Source: Vanilla planifolia (lineage: Eukaryota; Streptophyta; Magnoliopsida; Asparagales; Orchidaceae). From it: a stretch of DNA of 64,000 nucleotides. Below are positions 45,870 to 56,844 of the stretch, piece by piece. The DNA lies in the NCBI GenBank assembly GCA_023846275.1, contig JAIUJO010000162.1, forward strand, positions 547,297 through 611,296, read 5' to 3'. Position numbers and translations under genes: made by a program. Positions within the stretch are counted from its first letter, which is position 1; every line of letters begins with the position of its first letter. The notes under the pieces were generated by a model. It saw only the letters and a program-made list of their open reading frames with translations. It was not told where the DNA came from and ran no database searches.

Positions 45870-46900
45870 TCCCAGACAAAGCACCAAGGAAACCATAGTG
45901 TAGACTAGGTCACTCGTCACACAATTTGGATGATTTTGTGTGGGACTATAGAGGGCCCTTCCCAAGCAACTTCAACTTTATCTTTTTACTAATTTTATCC
46001 ATAAAGACTTTCCTTCCATTCCTTTAGTTTCAAGGGAAAGTATGGTGACAAATTAACTAATCACTTTAACAGATGGAGCCATACAAATGAGGTGGATGGA
46101 GGCATATGAAAGTAGTAGACATGTTAAGTGAGTACAATTGTATGTAAAGAAGGTGACATAGGTTGGTTGGTCAATGACATTAGTTGCAAAAGAGGGAGAA
46201 GGGATTGTGGTGGATGAAGATTGTATTTTCTCAACTTTAACAGTATGCTCACAATGAGCTTGACATTCTCTTTATTTATTATTTTTTTTCGTAGCTTCAA
46301 AAATGTAATAATAATTACTAATCATCTAAATTCACATTGAAAAGCTATGAATAATGTTGACAGCTACATCCTATAAGTTGGTGAAGAAAACCAAAAGGAA
46401 TTTGTTGTAATTCTCCCACTCATATGCAGAAGGTATTGATGTTCTGCATTCAATTAAGGATTAGTTGGAGCCATAAAAACATCAACGTGATCATCAAAGA
46501 TGTTGGAATTTTCCTTTTAGGGCACTAGCAAGCGTTGAAGGTCAAAATCAATGCTTTATATGCATTAATGTAGTTCATTTTGAGAAAGTGCCACAATCAA
46601 AAGAGGCTGGTTATGATGAGAACATTTTTATAGAGGATGGAGGTACAACATCAGGATTGTAAGGTGAATTAGTATGGGAAATATGTAAGCAAACTAAGCC
46701 TCCACTAGGTGAGGGACAAATCAATAAAATGGGTAGTTAATGGAGAAGATTTTGAGCCCCAATGGGCCTATTGAATTGAGTGGCTGTAAGCATGGTGTTT
46801 GTGGGAATGTTAAACTGGCCAAGCATGACAACAATGTAAATGGCACACATGAATCAAATAGTTACACTAAGTTTAGCTTTAAGAGGGCACTTACATGAGA
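45870..46900. other. Unassigned non-satellite region
   Basis: Base composition changes sharply at 45,870: less A+T and no unit landmarks. I see no ORF of note, RNA gene, terminal repeat or recognisable domain. It may be the 5' UTR or the start of ORF1 of the decayed LINE that follows, but no motif proves that. Confidence 0.5.
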
Positions 46901-47059
46901 AGCAAAATGAGCATTATTAATAAAACCTTGATGAGAGATCTTTTTCTTTTCTTCTTAGAGATACCTGGTACGTTGGATGTCAAAATGCTTGCACTTAAAG
47001 ATACCTCATACATTGTTAACAAAGAAATATATTTATCGAATGAGGCACATGAAGGTTGA

Positions 47060-47640
47060 ATTACATATTACTAATGAAATCTCATAGGTAGGGTCTATGA
47101 AGGCTATTTTTTCTTTGAATGGATAACTAGAAGATTTTTGCACTAGAAAGATCATTTAAGATGATTTTAGTGATTATGTGTGCACCAGTCTATATTAGAT
47201 TCTTATAGCTCCTTCCTTTGTACTGGGACATAGAGAATATACTATCTTGCCAAAGCTGTAAAGGATCTTATTTTAGATTGATTGGTGGATGACAAGAATG
47301 CAAAGGTCATCCTTTACTAGGGTGTGTCTTAAACTTTATATGTACAAACCACTTAATGTAGGAATGCTATTTAGTGGACTCATGGTTCATTCCTTCCAGT
47401 GGTTTGAATATAAGGGATTGCTTCCTATTTGCATCAAAGGTAGCAAGGTAGGGCAAGCTTCTAGTTAGGAGTGCAATTCCTTTAAATTCATGTCTTGATC
47501 AAAAAACTATGGAGGACCTGATTCAAAATATCTAGAAAATGAGGACCATGATGAAAATATATAATGAATGGTGGTCTAACAAAGAGGAGGACAATGAATG
47601 CTACAACTTAGATGTGGAGAACTCTAATAGGCAAAGAAAG
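47060..47640 (+). pseudogene. LINE ORF1 remnant (DUF4283 + CCHC zinc knuckle)
   Basis: ORF1 proteins of plant LINEs bind the element RNA. Shifting among + frames, I read 'TRVCLKLYMYKPLN' (near 47,320-47,365), matching the family pattern RVCVELD..KPL. It is followed by 'QWFEYKGLLPIC' (47,397-47,432), matching Q.VEYE.LP..C, and then a broken CCHC knuckle: Cys 47,430-47,432, the second Cys changed to Gly, His changed to Gln, an in-frame TAG, and the last Cys near 47,475. A possible MVV.QRGG near 47,570 fits the conserved motif close to the ORF1 C-terminus. At least four inactivating changes are visible, so it is non-functional. Confidence 0.65.
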
Positions 47641-49610
47641 TCATAAGCATGTTGTAAATAAATTAAATCAAGCAGATACATCATAAATAATGCAAAGCAA
47701 GAGGCCTAGGACTAAGAAAGATAGCAACAAGCGTGGCATATGTATCTTGAAATTAATCAAGCTAGAGTTGATCACTACTACACCTTCAAACTAAAATGCA
47801 GCATAACCTTTGTACCTACAATGGTTATGGATTCTTCAACAAATATTTCCTTCTTTTTCAATAGATTGTAACATTTAATTATGGTAACAAAAAATTATGG
47901 TTAGGATAATTTTCAAATAGTCCAACCAACTGGATCATTTGGGTAACATTGTAACACTAATCTATGTACAAGCCTGTATCATACATGCAAAATGGAGGAA
48001 GTGCATTTCCTTGACTTAATTTTTGTGGAGGAAGGCTTTAGAAACTATGGGTCACTATGGATCTATGTTACATTTGAAAATTATATGTTTGGAAAATTTA
48101 TGTTTGTTGGTTTTGCTACTTTGATATTTACTATTGCTATTAATATTGTTATTGCATTAATACAAACAAGCATTGGGGACATTATATAACAAAGTCATGG
48201 GAGTAATTATTATGCTTTTTTGTGCTACACTATCTCATGAAATAAACATCATAACTATGGGCTGGAAGGTAAGACAACTTTTATTGTTGAGAAGTAGCTT
48301 CCCTAATTTGTTCTTTAAGTGTAGTAGGTACAAACTATAGTATGTACTAATTAGATGACATGTTTTTAAGGCTTATAAAATTATGCTGATGTATGAAAAT
48401 ATTGTAATATGGGTGAGGGTGTTTTTTCACAACTTGGCACTTGTTTATCCATCTAAAGCTAAATTATATGCTATCTAGAGGTATAACATCAATGAGGGCT
48501 AGAGTGCTTACTTAATTACAAAATACTTCATTCATCTAATGGGAAGACAATCAAAATTTTCCTACTATAATACAAATTTTAGGGTATGGTAGATGTTTTG
48601 CTAAGAGGAAGCTTATTGAACCAAGATGAAAGTGCTATAGGGAAGGTATCACTTTACTTGTTTGGCTATTGTTGGGATTACTGCTTCTTTCATGATTTCC
48701 CTTGTATTCTCAATAGTAGTCTTTTGGAGACACAAATATCTATTATATGGATCAATCACTCTTAAATGCAATATGGTAGGCCTACATATAAACTTCATAA
48801 AAAATGTGAAAGGCAACATACTAAGTAATATATAGGGTGAGGTGTTTGGCAAGCCTTACTCATTTCTTAGGTGTAGAAAGTCAATGGCATATTTAAATTT
48901 AATGCAAACAGTGCTGCATTAGCTATGTGGAAATCATTTTATGAGAGGTTCTATGAAGTGGCTGAGTTAGTTAGACTTCATTAAAACTAAAGCATTAGCA
49001 ACTCACTTTTGCTTAAATTAACCTTATTTTTATGTAAGATGGGATAGCAATTATGTCTTAAGCCTCTCTACAAAGCTATGGGGGGGATTTTTAATCTTAT
49101 TTCTCACATGAGTCTAGACTATTGTGATATTAAAATCAGCAGTTGGTGTAGTTTTAGTTTCAAAATAATAAAAACATATCACAAAGGAGTTATGGGCACT
49201 CAAGCACATCATTTTAGTGTAAATACATTATTCAATATTGCAATAAGCCAAACTTTTACATTGTGGATGCAGGAGGATGCTTTTCTAAAAAAATTTCAAT
49301 GAAGTGCATTACCAATATTATGATAAGTAGGGTCTAGAACTAGAAATCTAAGAATAGTGCTTCATTTTTAGCAGGAAAGGTGCACCATATTAGTAGACTA
49401 ATTTATAAAATAGTAATTACAAAGCCTTTGTATCAGAAGGCATGCATCATCTAAATTATGTAAACTTTAGAAATTGCCATAATGTGAGAGGTTGTTGTGA
49501 TATTGTTGGGTCGATTATGTGAAGGCTTGAAATGGGGATGGTGCATAGCAATGGAACACCATTTGTCAGCTTGCACCTTACTTTTGTCTATAAATTATGC
49601 CCTCTTTTGA
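47641..49610. other. Unassigned stretch between LINE ORF1 and ORF2 remnants
   Basis: No recognisable domain. A 65-codon frame at 47,992-48,189 (+) encodes a hydrophobic C-terminal half but shows no family match. The interval is longer than a normal ORF1-ORF2 spacer, so a nested insertion or a long ORF1 tail is possible; I see no terminal repeats that would define one. Confidence 0.45.
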
Positions 49611-49614
49611 ACTA

Positions 49615-50850
49615 TGGAATATCTAAGAAATTAAGGTCACAAAATACAATGTATACTTTTAACATTTGGTACAGGAGAATATGATTTACAAATTTAAGCT
49701 TCTGAAAACATAGGTGGAAACGATTCATTGAGACAACATAGAGTGATTGTTGGCCAAAAAATAGAATTATTGTATTAAACCTTCTACTATGCTTTCAAAG
49801 GCATTGTAATATTACAAAGGGATTAAGTCAACCTTAAATTTGTAGATTATTCTACTCAAGTGATTATTGTCTAAGTGAGATCTAACAGTATTGAGACTTG
49901 GATGTGATGTGTTAGGTATGCATCAAAAGACCATATTATCTATAAAGAGGTTGTAGAATAAATTAGAGATATAACTAAATTTTGTAGAACCAAACTTGTT
50001 GTAGGATATTTTAATGCTTCACTTGCATAGGAAGATAAAAAGGGGGAAAATTCAATAGTAGCCAGATTCAACATAAACTTTCCAACTTTATAAATGATTT
50101 GCATCTAATAGACCTAGGTTTTAATGGCAATCAATTCATTAAATGTAATAAAAACAAAGAGAATGACAATATCTATGAGAGATTGGACAAAGCTTTTATG
50201 AATATTGAAGGTATGTAAGCTTAACCAAACACCATAGTTACACACAACCATGCATTGGCTTGCATCATTGTCATTTAATTACATAGTTTAGATGACCATT
50301 ATTGGGTGCCACTAATAAGGAGACTTCAATTCAAAAGCATTGACCTATCCATTCTAAAATCAACTATTATATTTAGTGCAGCTTAGAATGATACAACAAA
50401 GTTATTCCTAATGGACAACTTATCCACAAAATTTAATTAGGCTTTGCATTAAAGAAATGGAGTTTAGTAAAACTTGGTAGCATCCTTAAAAGGCATTGCC
50501 AATAAGAACTAGAAATCAAAGAGCTAAAATAAACATAATTGACGAGGGGCTTAACTAAACTAGAACATGATCATTTCGTATAATGTATTGTATAATATCA
50601 TAGTGTCAAGACATTAGAAGAAGCATAGTGGTGAAAAGTACAGAACTCAACTGGGACACCTTTGGGCACCAAAATATGCATTTTGTTCGAGCAACATCTA
50701 AGTACACTGTAATAAGCAATTATATTCACAAGCTAAAGAATGAGAATGAGGAATTAGTTTTGTCCTCAAGTAAGATAAAAGACATTATTATGTAGTTTCT
50801 TAGTAAAAATAGGAGATTGTAGTTGTGGCTCATACCTGGGGGGCTAGGCT
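49615..50850 (+). pseudogene. LINE ORF2 remnant: APE endonuclease and linker
   Basis: APE-like endonucleases nick the target DNA to start LINE insertion. Visible traces: a 'lWNI.eIK' start (near 49,615) resembling WNIRG; 'KLVVGYFNASLA' with GYFN at 50,004-50,015, where the family has the catalytic GDFN (Asp to Tyr); then DLGFNGNQF..CN (from 50,111) and NIYERLDKAFMN (to about 50,203), the family's DLGF.GN.FTW.N and ERLDRA. The usual SDH near the end survives only as a decayed 'H.HALA' region. Further on, 'LNWDTFGHQN' (near 50,650-50,685) matches the linker motif W....FG. Several stops and shifts. RT is absent. Confidence 0.7.
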
Positions 50851-50967
50851 TAGATCTATGGTAATAGCAATGTAGAGCAAGAAAGCTAGAGAGCAAGTGA
50901 GCAAGAGAGCTTGGTCGTGCTTAAGTCAACTAAAATCCAAGTTTTTTGCTTTTCGATAGTGGGGTAT

Positions 50968-51868
50968 GAATCAACTACAACATAGTGTTGGATCTCAGTG
51001 GATTGTGGCAGCAAGGCCACTCTACCACTTACAATGGCCTGTCACAAATTTAATTCATCTACAAAGGATTCTATCCATCGTTCATTCTTAACAATCATTT
51101 CTTACGGAGCCCATGCCATCCAACTTTATATGACACTAGACTAGCCAATGGTTGTGTGCCCTTGGGGTGCCAAGCCCCTACTTTAGGCCAACAGAAGAAC
51201 GACAGGCCTAAGTATTGCATCTTAGCATGGATTCTAACTTAAAGGCATTCATTCATAATTTTACACGCGATAACTTCATGTCACTGGCTTTTCAACCAAG
51301 CGTGATGACCAATTGTGTTAATCAATGGCTCCTCCCCTACTAGGTTGAATTACTATCACGGTACATTCATCAATAGGGTAAAACTAACCTGTCTCACGAT
51401 GGTATAAACCCATCTCATGTTCCTTATTTGTGGGTGAACAATCCAACACTTGGTGAATTCTGCTTCATAATGATAGGAAGAGCGAACATCAAAGGATCAA
51501 AAAGCAACGTCGTTATGAATGCTTGGCTACCACAAGATAGTTACCCATGTGGTAACTTTTCTGACACCTCTAGCTTCAAATTCTGAAAGTCTAAAGGGTC
51601 GATAGGCCACGCTTTCACGGTTCGTATTCGTACTGGAAATCATAATCAAAACAGCTTTTGCCATTTTGTTCCACATGAGATTTTTGTTCTAGTCGAGCTC
51701 ATCTTAGGACACCTACATTATCTTTTAACAGATATGCCACCCCAGCCAACCTCAGCTAACAATATCTTTTGCCCAGATCAACTCCCCAAACAGAGACTTG
51801 GAGCCAAAAGGAGGGGCTAGCCCCACCTCCATCTCATGGAATAAGTAAAACAATGTTAATAGTAGTGG
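50968..51868 (-). rRNA. 25S rRNA 3' fragment, inverted decayed copy
   Basis: Read on the - strand, this runs from the ACTAC.TTTAAC.TT region of domain V to the 3' end of plant 25S. It includes the stretch for the peptidyl-transferase loop (near 51,560-51,690) and the segment 'gttggattgttcacccac' (near 51,420-51,460). It keeps the 'agctagaggtgtcagaaaag' part (near 51,560-51,590) that the + copy has lost. Many C-to-T/G-to-A changes make it a pseudogene. It is about 0.9 kb of a ~3.4-kb gene and is followed on the - strand by a piece of 3' ETS (50,866-50,967). Confidence 0.9.
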
Positions 51869-53097
51869 AATGGGGAATCTGACTATTTAATTAAAACAAA
51901 GCATTGCGATGGTCCTCGAGGATGCTCATGCGATGAGATTTCTACCTAGTGCTCTGAATGTCAAAGTGAAGAAATTTAACCAAGCATGGGTAAATGACAG
52001 GAGTAACTATGACTCTGTTAAGGTAGCAAAATGCCTCGTCATCTAATTAGCAACACTCATGAATGAATTAAAGAGATTCCCACTGTCCCTGCTAATATCC
52101 AGCAAAACCACAACCAAGGGAATGGGCTTGGTAGAATCAGTGAGGAAAGAAGACCCTTTTGAGCTTGACTCTAGTTCAACTATGTAAAATGACTTGAGAG
52201 GTGCAACATAAGTGGGTGTCGGCATGCCGATGGAATTGAAATACCATTACTTTTAACGTTATTTTACTTATTCCATGAGACGAAGGTGGAGCCCAGCCCC
52301 TCCTTTTGGCTCCAAGTCTCGCCTCGATGAGTCAATCTAGGCAGAAGACATTGTCATGTGGATAGTTTGGTTGAGCAGTACATTTGTTAAAAGATAACGT
52401 TGGTGACCTAAGATAAGCTCAACGAGAACAAAAATCTCATATGGAACAAAAGGGCAAAAGCTCGTTTGATTATGATTTCCAGTACAAATATGAACCATGA
52501 AAGCCTGGCCTATCGATCGTTGAGACTTTCAAAATTTGATTATGATTTCATAGCGACGTTGCTTTTTGATCCTTCGATGTTGTCTCTTCCTATCATTGTG
52601 AAGTAGAATTCACCAAGTGTTGGATTGTTCACTCACCAATAAGGAATGTGAGCTGGGTTTAGACCATTGTGAGGCAAGTTAGTTTTACCTTACTAATGAA
52701 TGTGTCATAATAATAATTCAACCTAGTGCAATAAGAACCGTTGATTCACACAATTGGTGATCACGTTTGGTTGAAAAGCCAGTGACATGAAGCTATTGTG
52801 TGTAGGATTTTAACTAAATGCCCCTAAGTTAGAATCCATGCTAAAATCAATGGTTTGGCCTGTCATTCACCTTTTGGCCTAAGGGAGGGGCTTGGCACCC
52901 CATGGGCACATGACCACGAGCTTGTCTAGTGTCATAGAAAATTGGATGGCATGGGCCTCGTGAGAAATGATAGTTAAGAATGAATGATGTGTAGAATCCT
53001 TTGTAGATGACTTGAATTTGTGAGGGGCATTGTAAGTGGTAGAGTTGCCTTGCTATCATGATCCACTGAAATCCAAACCTATGTTGTAATAGATTCA
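51869..53097 (+). rRNA. 25S rRNA 3' fragment, direct decayed copy
   Basis: Starts at 'aatggggaatctgactattt' (25S ..AAGGGGAATCCGACTGTTT..) and runs 1.2 kb to the 3' end, in line with the IGS and 18S that follow. Clear 25S words include 'taattaaaacaaagcattgc' (51,891), 'gctctgaatgtcaaagtgaa' (51,952), 'cgacgttgctttttgatcct' (52,553) and 'gtgttggattgttcac' (52,616). About 60 bp around 52,545 are missing and replaced by a repeat of 'tttgattatgatttc'. Transitions are frequent and hit conserved CpG sites. It is the 3' third of a 25S gene; the 5' part is absent because the inverted copy lies upstream. Confidence 0.93.
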
Positions 53098-53195
53098 CCC
53101 CCACTATCGAAAAGCAAAAAAAACCTGGTTTTTAGTTGACTTAAGCATGACCAAGCTCGCTTTCTCGCTAGTTCTCATGCTCTACGTTGCTCTAC
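53098..53195 (+). other. 25S 3' external spacer, also present in the inverted arm
   Basis: After the 25S end, 'actatcgaaaagcaaa', 'tttagttgacttaagca' and 'gaccaagctcgctttc' occur here and, inverted, at 50,866-50,967. Similarity stops near 53,195. The duplicated block was therefore copied from a unit that extended about 100 bp past the 25S 3' end. Confidence 0.75.
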
Positions 53196-53884
53196 TTATT
53201 GCGATACTTTGTACAGATATTGTTGTGTGGGTACTTTTGTGTGGGTCCTATGCAACTGGCCATGGCTCTACTTATGTTTAAGGCTTATTTCTGACTTTAC
53301 AATCACCATAAATTGTCACGACTTAGTTACCAAAAATTGTGAAAAGCTATGAAACCCTAAAAAAGGTTTGAAAAATATTTATTGGCATTGTTGTTAAAAT
53401 AGTGCCCTCATTGGTTTTATGAGTATGTCGATTTGCTCTAGGGCTGACACCCTAACCCAGCAAAGCTGGAGCTTCATGCCTTCCATAGCACTAAGTGTGC
53501 TGCAGCATGGTGGTTCATGCATAAGGCTTTATGTATTTTTGGCATTAGCCATTGTCGACCTCCAATGATGTTGTGTGCTCGCCAATGCATTGTTCTCATG
53601 CTATTGGGTCTTTTTGCACGCATCTTGTGGACTGTCTGCTGGCGTTCACATGCTTGGTCTATTTTCTTGAGCATTGGGGCATGTCTGCACATGTTTGCAC
53701 ACCTGGGTCTATCTACATGGGCCTTGGGGATTGTTTACATGCCCGACGGCAACCTACGCACGCTCCATGCTGGGACCACAAAGTGTAAACTTTTTCGAGA
53801 TTTTTAGTGCTGCGGGCTACTGCCACATGGATATGGTAATAACCTATTGGTAGTCTTACCTCCTTCATAGAATTATCTCTCCTT

Positions 53885-54090
53885 GTGCTGTGCACGGGCA
53901 TGTGCACTATGCATGTGCACTCGAGCAGGTGCACTACACTCCTATGCATTGGCATATGCACCTCGCTCTTGTGCGTGGGGATGTTCACCGAGCTCCTCCA
54001 CGCGGGCATATGCACCGCTCTTCTATGAGTGGGCATGTGCACCGCGCTCCTGCACTTCATCATGTGCATGGTGTTCCTACTCGCTAGTCT
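53885..54090 (+). repeat. IGS 27-bp subrepeat array 1
   Basis: Degenerate 27-bp units of the form CATGTGCACCRYGCTCCTRCGCGTGGG, about 7-8 copies. Preceded by 'attatctctccttgtgctg' and followed by 'ctatccatgcgtcctta', flanks shared with the other arrays. Confidence 0.85.
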
Positions 54091-54599
54091 ATCCATGCGT
54101 CCTTAGTGGCAAGGGGTGCCCACATCATTGTGCTCCAGAAACGTGTAACTTTCATCGGGATTTTTAGCTCTGCGGTCTTCATGAGGGGACTCAAAAGTGT
54201 AACCTTTTTTGGGATTTTTAGTGGTGCGGGTTGCTTCCACTCGGATATGGTGACAACCTATTAGTAGTATTGCCTCCTTTCTGGATTGAATTGTCACAAA
54301 ACACAATCTGAATTGTGTGCATGTGCAACGCTGTGCAGCTTTCATAAAAGTCGACGTATTTTCGCTTAATGCGAGGCATGGTTTAACCATGTAGTGCAAC
54401 CAGTGTGCTCTTGAGTTGGGTTCAAACTATGAGTGTCTCGTGGCCTTACCGTGCGTGCCTAGCTGTGGCCTATATGGTCTTCATGTTCGCATCAAAAAAG
54501 TGTAACATTTTTGGATTTTTGGTGCTGTGGGCTACTATCACTCAGATATAGTGATAACATAGTGGTAGTCTAACCTCCTTCATAGAATTATCTCTCCTT

Positions 54600-54830
54600 G
54601 TGCTACACGTGGGCATGTGCACCATACTAGTGCACTCAGGCATGTGCACCGTGCTCCTACGTGTGGGCATGTGAACAGCACTCCTTAACACGGGCATGTG
54701 CACCGTGCTTCTACGTGCTAGCATGTGCACAACACTCCTAAGCACAGGCATGTGCACCGCACTCCTACCACGGTCATCTACACTGTGCTCCTATGTGCGA
54801 TCATCTGCAATGTGCTCCTACTCACTGGGG
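54600..54830 (+). repeat. IGS 27-bp subrepeat array 2
   Basis: About 8 degenerate 27-bp units in the same frame and orientation, entered through 'attatctctccttgtgcta' at 54,587. It lies about 714 bp after the start of array 1, so array plus spacer forms a larger repeat. Confidence 0.85.
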
Positions 54831-56164
54831 TACTTGCATGTCCTCATTTGAAAGGTGCTCCCGCATCCTTGTACTACAGAACCATAACTTTTCATCGGGA
54901 TTTTAGCTATGCGAACTTCATGAGGGACCAAAAAGTCTACTTTTTAAGGGATTTTTAGCATTGCAGTCTACTTCTGCTTGGATATGGTTACAACCTACTG
55001 GTGTCTTCCCACATTCCTAGATGGAATTATCACAAAACACATTCCAAATTGTTTGTAAGTGCAATGCTATGCAGCTTGCATAAAAGTCGACGAATTTTCA
55101 CTCTGTGTCAGGCATGATCTAACCATGTAGGCCTAGCTGCACGTGCTCAACTGCGACCTAGATGGACTTCATCTGTGGACAGAGAAGTGTAACTTTTTTC
55201 TGGATTTTTAGCACGGTGGGCTATTGTCACTTGGATAAGGTGACAGCTTATTGGTAGTCTTGCCTCCTTCCTATAGATGGACGTGTCGCAAAGCACTGCC
55301 TAAATTATGTGCATGTACAACACCATGCATCTCGCATAAAAGGAGACGAATATTTGCTCAATATGAGACATGGTTAAACCATGTAGTGCTAGCAGTGTGC
55401 TCTCGCATTAGGTTCTGATTGCGTGCATCTCACGTTCTAGCAACGTGGGCTCAGTTGTGACTTGTACCATCTTCATGTGGGACTAAAAAGTGTAACTTTT
55501 TTAGGATTTTTAGTGTTGTGGGCTGCTGTAGCTTGCATAAGGTGACAACCTATTTGTAGTTTTGCTTCCTTCTTGGATTGAATTTTGGCAAAACACAACC
55601 TAAATTGTGTACATGTGCACGGTTGTGCAGCTTGCATAAAAGTTGACGAATTTTAGCTCAATGCGATGCATGGTTTAACAATGTAATGCAAGTATTGTGG
55701 TGTTGTTTTGTGTTTTGACTGCATGCATTTCAGGTCCTTGCCATGCATGCACAGTTGCGACCTTTATGGTCTTCATGTAAGGACCAAAAAGTGTATCTTT
55801 TTTATGGATTTTTAACGCTGCGGACTGCTACTGCATGGATAAGGTGACAACTATTGGTAGTCTTGCCTCATTCCTATTGTTGGAATTGTCACAAAATGCA
55901 ACCCGAATTGTGTGCATGTGCAACACTGTGTGGCTTGTACAAAAGTTGATGAATTTTCGCTCAATACGAACCATGGTTTAACCATGTAGTGCTAGCAGTG
56001 TGCTCTCATGCTGGGTTCTGATTGCTTGCATCTCGTGGCCTGGCCACGTACACTCCATGGTGACCTGTACGACCTTCATTTGGGGACGAAAATATGTAAC
56101 TTTTTAGTGCAATGGGCAACTATGGCATGGATATGGTAATAACTTTTGGTTTTATCTCTCCTTG

Positions 56165-56345
56165 TGCTGTGTGCAGGCATATGCACTATGCTAGTGCGCC
56201 CGGGCATGTGACCTTGCCCTTACACGCAGGCATATGCATCGCACTCCTACATGCTGGCATGTGCACTGCGATCCTACAAAACATCAACTACGTCATGCTC
56301 CTACACGCGGTCATGTGCACCGTGCTAATGCTCACTCTCCTATCC
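56165..56345 (+). repeat. IGS 27-bp subrepeat array 3
   Basis: About 6-7 degenerate 27-bp units entered through 'tatctctccttgtgctgtg' and left through 'tatccatgcgtcttcagtgg'. Separated from array 2 by about 1.3 kb of ~300-bp repeats. Confidence 0.82.
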
Positions 56346-56844
56346 ATGCGTCTTCAGTGGTAAGGTGCACATGTATCATTGCGCTCTGGAAACGTGAAAC
56401 TTTCATCAGGATTTCTAGCTCTACGGTCTTCATGAAGGGACCAAAATAAATTTTTTGTGATTTGAAGCACTGATTGCTACTTCTGCTAAGATATGGTGAC
56501 AACCTATTGGTAGTATTACCTCCTTCCTTGATGGAATTGCCGCAAAACACAATCAAAATTGTGGCATGTGCAATGCTGTGCGACTTGCAAAAAATTCGAC
56601 GAATTTTTGCTCAATGAGAGGCATGTTTTAGCCATGTAGTTCTAGCAGTGCACTCTAGAGTTGGGTCCAGACTATGAGTGTCTTAGGGCCTGGTCATGTG
56701 TGCATAGCTGCTGCTTATATGGTCTTCATGTGTGCACCAAAAAGTGTAACATTTTTTGGGATTTTTAGTGTTGTGGGCTATAATGGCATGGATATGGTCA
56801 TAACCTATTGGTAGTTACCTCCTACATAGAATTATCTCTTCTTG

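Larger units (their letters stand above)
46900..50850 (+). mobile_element. Decayed plant L1-type LINE (+), cut off before the RT domain
   Basis: The order of traces matches a plant L1 LINE: DUF4283/zinc-knuckle ORF1 remnants (about 47.1-47.6 kb), a spacer, then the APE endonuclease (about 49.6-50.3 kb) and the linker before RT (to about 50.85 kb). All frames are broken by stops and shifts. RT and RNase H are missing because the sequence passes into inverted rDNA at about 50,850-50,866. The left limit is a guess. The element is much older than the - strand LINE at 59.2-64 kb, and its endonuclease text differs from that one, so it is probably another family. Confidence 0.65.
50866..53195. repeat. 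Inverted repeat of the 25S 3' end and 3' ETS
   Basis: The left arm 50,866-51,868 is the reverse complement of the right arm 52,243-53,195. The two meet across a 374-bp spacer (51,869-52,242) that is single-copy 25S sequence. The arms share 25S from the 'taccactacttttaacg' point to the 3' end, plus about 100 bp of downstream spacer with 'ttttcgatagtgggg' and 'tcaactaaaa' signatures. Arm identity is well below 100%, with independent changes in each. The right arm lacks about 60 bp present in the left. Confidence 0.9.

Noticed and set aside
47992..48189. 65-codon + frame with a hydrophobic C-terminal half, possibly a small membrane protein
   Set aside because: No recognisable family, and it lies within a decayed LINE between ORF1 and ORF2 remnants; chance is the simpler reading.
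53098..53780. 5S rRNA gene linked in the IGS, as in some plants
   Set aside because: No 5S box A/C sequence or GGGTGCGATCATACC-like start was found on either strand.
53713..54096. 127-codon - strand frame, the second longest in the window
   Set aside because: It follows the 27-bp IGS subrepeat and ends where the array ends.
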